A stretch of 6,525 bases of DNA from Actinomycetes bacterium. Its GTDB lineage: Bacteria; Actinomycetota; CADDZG01; JAHWKV01. The notes under the pieces were generated by a model. The model saw nothing but the letters and a program-made list of their open reading frames with translations, was not told the DNA's origin and ran no database searches. The stretch is from positions 1 through 6,525 of the forward strand of contig JAJCYF010000214.1 of NCBI GenBank assembly GCA_029263035.1, given 5' to 3'. Below are positions 5,792-6,525 of the stretch, in pieces (position 1 is the stretch's first letter; each line of letters opens with the position of its first letter). Position numbers and translations under genes: made by a program.

Positions 5792-6525
5792 TCAGGCCAG
5801 ATCGGCGGCAAAAGCTTGCGCCTCTCGCTCCTTCAACCTCACCGTGTTCCACATCCGCTCGATGTTCTGGGCCAGGGTCTTTTCGCCCTGGGGCACGGGA
5901 TGGGCGGCAAAGAATGCCTCCACCTCTTCGGCCCAGCCCCGGTCGGTGATCACGGTCACCGCCGACACCATCCGGACGATGCTCCCGGCCGGGAACCGTT
6001 CCAGCAGGCGGTCCCAGTTGCCGGCGATGAAGTCCCAGACCATCCGGCCGGTCTCCCGGTTGGACATTGCCCGGGCCAGCGTGAAGGGGGCGTCCTGGGT
6101 CCTCACCTCGGCCAGGATCAGCTCCACCAGCCGGGCAGCCAACTCCGGTTCCGGGAAGCGGCCCAGGGCGTGCAGGTAGCGCACCGCCAGCTGGGGGCTG
6201 GACGCCGTCTGGTGCCGGTCCCAGAACAGTTCGAAGTTCTCCGCCCCGCCGGCGTCGGCAATGACTCCGATAGAGGCAGCGGCCAGCGCGGGATCCACCG
6301 AGGACGGGTCGGCCACAAACGCCTCGTGCAGCTCCCGGCACCTACCGACCACGTCCTGGTCGGCCCCCACCGAGCCGAGCGTCTCCAGCAGGACACCCCG
6401 CAGCTGGGCGTTCCGCTCGCTCTCGCCTACTCCCGGTTCCCAGCCCAGCCGGTCAAGCGCCGGGCGCACCAGATCCCGGACCGCCGCCCGGTAGGCATCA
6501 CGGTGCGGTTCGTCCACCAGCCGGT
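5792..6525 (-). CDS. M1 family aminopeptidase, C-terminal part (ERAP1-like domain), cut by window edge
   Basis: About 243 residues are visible, ending at TGA (5794-5792). The frame is open through the right edge, so the start lies outside; the GTG at 6517 is an internal valine (context RLVDEPHRDAY). The fragment is a helical-repeat C-terminal domain of M1 zinc aminopeptidases. Supporting stretches are VRPALDRLGWEPGVGE, then AQLRGVLLETLG, LARAMSNRETGRMVWDFIAGNWDRLLERF and a closing WNTVRLKERE region. In this family the domain caps the substrate cavity. The catalytic HEXXH and GAMEN motifs sit several hundred residues upstream and cannot be checked here. The intact protein would be about 850 residues, cytosolic, removing N-terminal residues from peptides (PepN-type). 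The 82 bp after the stop hold no clear terminator. Confidence 0.85.
   Translation of the reverse strand, partial: RLVDEPHRDAYRAAVRDLVRPALDRLGWEPGVGESERNAQLRGVLLETLGSVGADQDVVGRCRELHEAFVADPSSVDPALAAASIGVIADAGGAENFELFWDRHQTASSPQLAVRYLHALGRFPEPELAARLVELILAEVRTQDAPFTLARAMSNRETGRMVWDFIAGNWDRLLERFPAGSIVRMVSAVTVITDRGWAEEVEAFFAAHPVPQGEKTLAQNIERMWNTVRLKEREAQAFAADLA

Noticed and set aside
5710..5811. Longer start (ATG at 5811) for the small membrane protein
   Set aside because: It would overlap the aminopeptidase stop, adds a polar unconserved-looking stretch and lacks a ribosome site, whereas ATG 5709 has GAGGAG upstream.

Overview
The window is high-GC DNA with strong G/C preference at third codon positions. 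It encodes a large regulator with a SARP/BTAD front end and an M1 aminopeptidase with an ERAP1-type C-terminus. Several starts lack a Shine-Dalgarno sequence but have a -10-like hexamer about 6 nt upstream, which is the leaderless arrangement common in actinobacteria. Together these point to an actinomycetote, possibly a little-studied lineage; the sequence does not let me name a genus. No rRNA, tRNA, CRISPR array, IS element or phage gene was seen.

Layout. (1) 23-820, minus strand: a five-helix membrane protein ending in an extracytoplasmic cupredoxin domain with a full type-1 copper ligand set. (2) 821-986: a divergent control region holding a 12-bp perfect palindrome and a cluster of three 7-bp boxes, two direct at 11-bp phase and one inverted. 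(3) 987-1433, plus strand: a small protein resembling a degenerate GNAT acetyltransferase. (4) 1434-1626: a leader region with a candidate -10 box and a 32-codon leaderless reading frame whose stop overlaps the next start as ATGA. (5) 1627-4902, plus strand: a 1091-residue regulator with, in order, an OmpR-like winged helix, a BTAD domain, a P-loop ATPase of the LuxR/MalT-like (LAL) type and a TPR-like helical tail. (6) 4899-5414, minus strand: a basic protein with a CxxC...HxxC putative zinc site, converging on the regulator so that one CTAG provides both stop codons. (7) 5440-5709, minus strand: an 89-residue three-helix membrane protein. (8) 5792 to the window edge, minus strand: the C-terminal part of an M1 aminopeptidase.

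How they may fit together. The regulator is the only transcription factor visible. SARP-type regulators bind short direct repeats in 11-bp phase, and such a repeat pair lies about 700 bp upstream of its start, between the cupredoxin gene and the GNAT-like gene. A reasonable but unproven model is that the regulator, activated through its ATPase/TPR sensor half, controls this divergent pair. The regulator and the convergent zinc-site gene each contain one TTA leucine codon, which in streptomycetes can place a gene under tRNA-Leu(UAA) control. The aminopeptidase and small membrane protein look like separate housekeeping or accessory functions.
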